From Elusimicrobiota bacterium (lineage in GTDB: Bacteria; Elusimicrobiota; UBA8919), in the NCBI GenBank assembly GCA_003452965.1, contig DMMW01000064.1, positions 1 through 6,420 on the forward strand: a stretch of DNA of 6,420 nt, written 5' to 3'. The notes beneath the pieces were generated by a model. It searched no databases, was not told where the DNA came from, and was given only the letters and a program-made list of their open reading frames with translations. The position numbers were made by a program, and so were the translations under genes. This document shows positions 5,788-6,420 of the stretch, in pieces (the first letter of the stretch is position 1; every line of letters starts with the position of its first letter).

Positions 5788-6420
5788 ATGTCTAAGAAAA
5801 TAAAAGAAAAAGTAAATATTGCCGACGAAAAATCATTAAAGAAATGGCAGAAATTTGTATTGTTATTTTTCATGTTAACAGTTACCTTTATATCTTATGT
5901 TCCTTCATTAAAAAATGATTTTACTAACTGGGATGATAATATGTTAGTCAAGGAAAACAGAGTAATAAGGGATTTGTCGTTTAAAAATATAAAATACATT
6001 TTCACTTCTTACAATTCCGGACTTTATGACCCATTGGTTTCATTGTCTTTTGCTATTGAGTACAAATTCTCTAAACTGAATCCGCGCACATATCATACAA
6101 CGAATCTAATATTACATTTATTTAATTGTCTATTGGTTTTCTGGTTATTTAATTTAATTAGTAAAAAAGTATTTGTTTCATTTTTCGTAGCTTTGCTTTT
6201 TGGGATACATCCTATGCATGTAGAATCAGTTGCTTGGATTTCAGAAAGGAAGGACGTGTTATATGCATTGTTCTTTTTAGGTGCAATGATAAGTTATATG
6301 TATTATTTAAAAAATAATGGCAAGAAGTTTTTCATTCTTTCAATATGTATATTCTTGCTATCGCTAATGTCAAAAACCATGGCAGTGACACTCCCTTTAG
6401 TATTACTTTTAATTGATTAT
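5788..6420 (+). CDS. TMTC/DUF1736-like multi-pass membrane protein, N-terminal part (cut by window end)
   Basis: The ORF opens at ATG 5788 and is still open at the last base, giving 211 residues. A short basic cytosolic N-terminus is followed by a membrane segment (about 22-39), a loop with NDFTNWDDN (43-51) containing an acidic Asp49-Asp50 pair, then YDPLVSLSFAIEY (80-92), further membrane segments (about 104-124, 128-140, 156-173, 181-195, 197-211), and the family signature HPMHVESVAWISERKDVL (141-158) and SLMSKTMAVTLPLVLLLIDY (192-211). These motifs belong to the TMTC-type family, whose members have a GT-C glycosyltransferase-like membrane half and usually a C-terminal run of TPR repeats, which would lie beyond the window. 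Animal TMTCs are O-mannosyltransferases; the bacterial substrates are unknown to me. No clear Shine-Dalgarno sequence precedes the start. A sample line (6121-6180) has 18% GC, lower than rtcB. Confidence 0.85.
   Translation, partial: MSKKIKEKVNIADEKSLKKWQKFVLLFFMLTVTFISYVPSLKNDFTNWDDNMLVKENRVIRDLSFKNIKYIFTSYNSGLYDPLVSLSFAIEYKFSKLNPRTYHTTNLILHLFNCLLVFWLFNLISKKVFVSFFVALLFGIHPMHVESVAWISERKDVLYALFFLGAMISYMYYLKNNGKKFFILSICIFLLSLMSKTMAVTLPLVLLLIDY

Overview
The window reads as a bacterial chromosome segment with every gene on the + strand: gyrA (interrupted by an in-frame intein), an archease gene, rtcB, and the 5' end of a TMTC-like multi-pass membrane protein gene that runs off the right edge. 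The presence of gyrA points to Bacteria. The AT-rich DNA, the long archaeal-type RtcB paired with archease, and the TMTC/DUF1736-like protein would fit an uncultured Gram-negative-type lineage such as Elusimicrobiota or Omnitrophota, but this placement is a guess.

Layout. Bases 1-300 are a mostly non-coding leader. It may hold the degraded tail of an upstream gene, a doubtful 37-codon ORF with a CxxC motif, and three tandem 22-bp repeat units just before the gyrA ribosome binding site. Bases 301-3885 encode a 1194-residue GyrA precursor. Residues 132-485 are a complete-looking intein with an HNH-type homing endonuclease; its removal would leave an 840-residue GyrA. Archease (3863-4282) overlaps the end of gyrA by 23 bases. 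A 57-bp gap follows, holding two more 22-bp repeat units in the opposite orientation. RtcB (4340-5734) carries all the metal-binding and guanylylation residues expected of an RNA ligase. After 53 bases the TMTC-like gene begins at 5788 and is open to the window end.

How the genes work together. GyrA is the cleavage and wrapping subunit of DNA gyrase. Archease is the known activator of RtcB, which joins RNA 2',3'-cyclic phosphate (3'-phosphate) ends to 5'-OH ends, so these two form a real functional pair. The overlap ties archease translationally to gyrA, which is an unexpected pairing of DNA topology with RNA repair. The two most notable items are the gyrA intein, which sits 12 codons upstream of the well-known mycobacterial GyrA intein site and carries HNH rather than LAGLIDADG signatures, and the 22-bp-period intergenic repeat family, whose copies on either side of gyrA-archease include a perfect 17-bp inverted match.
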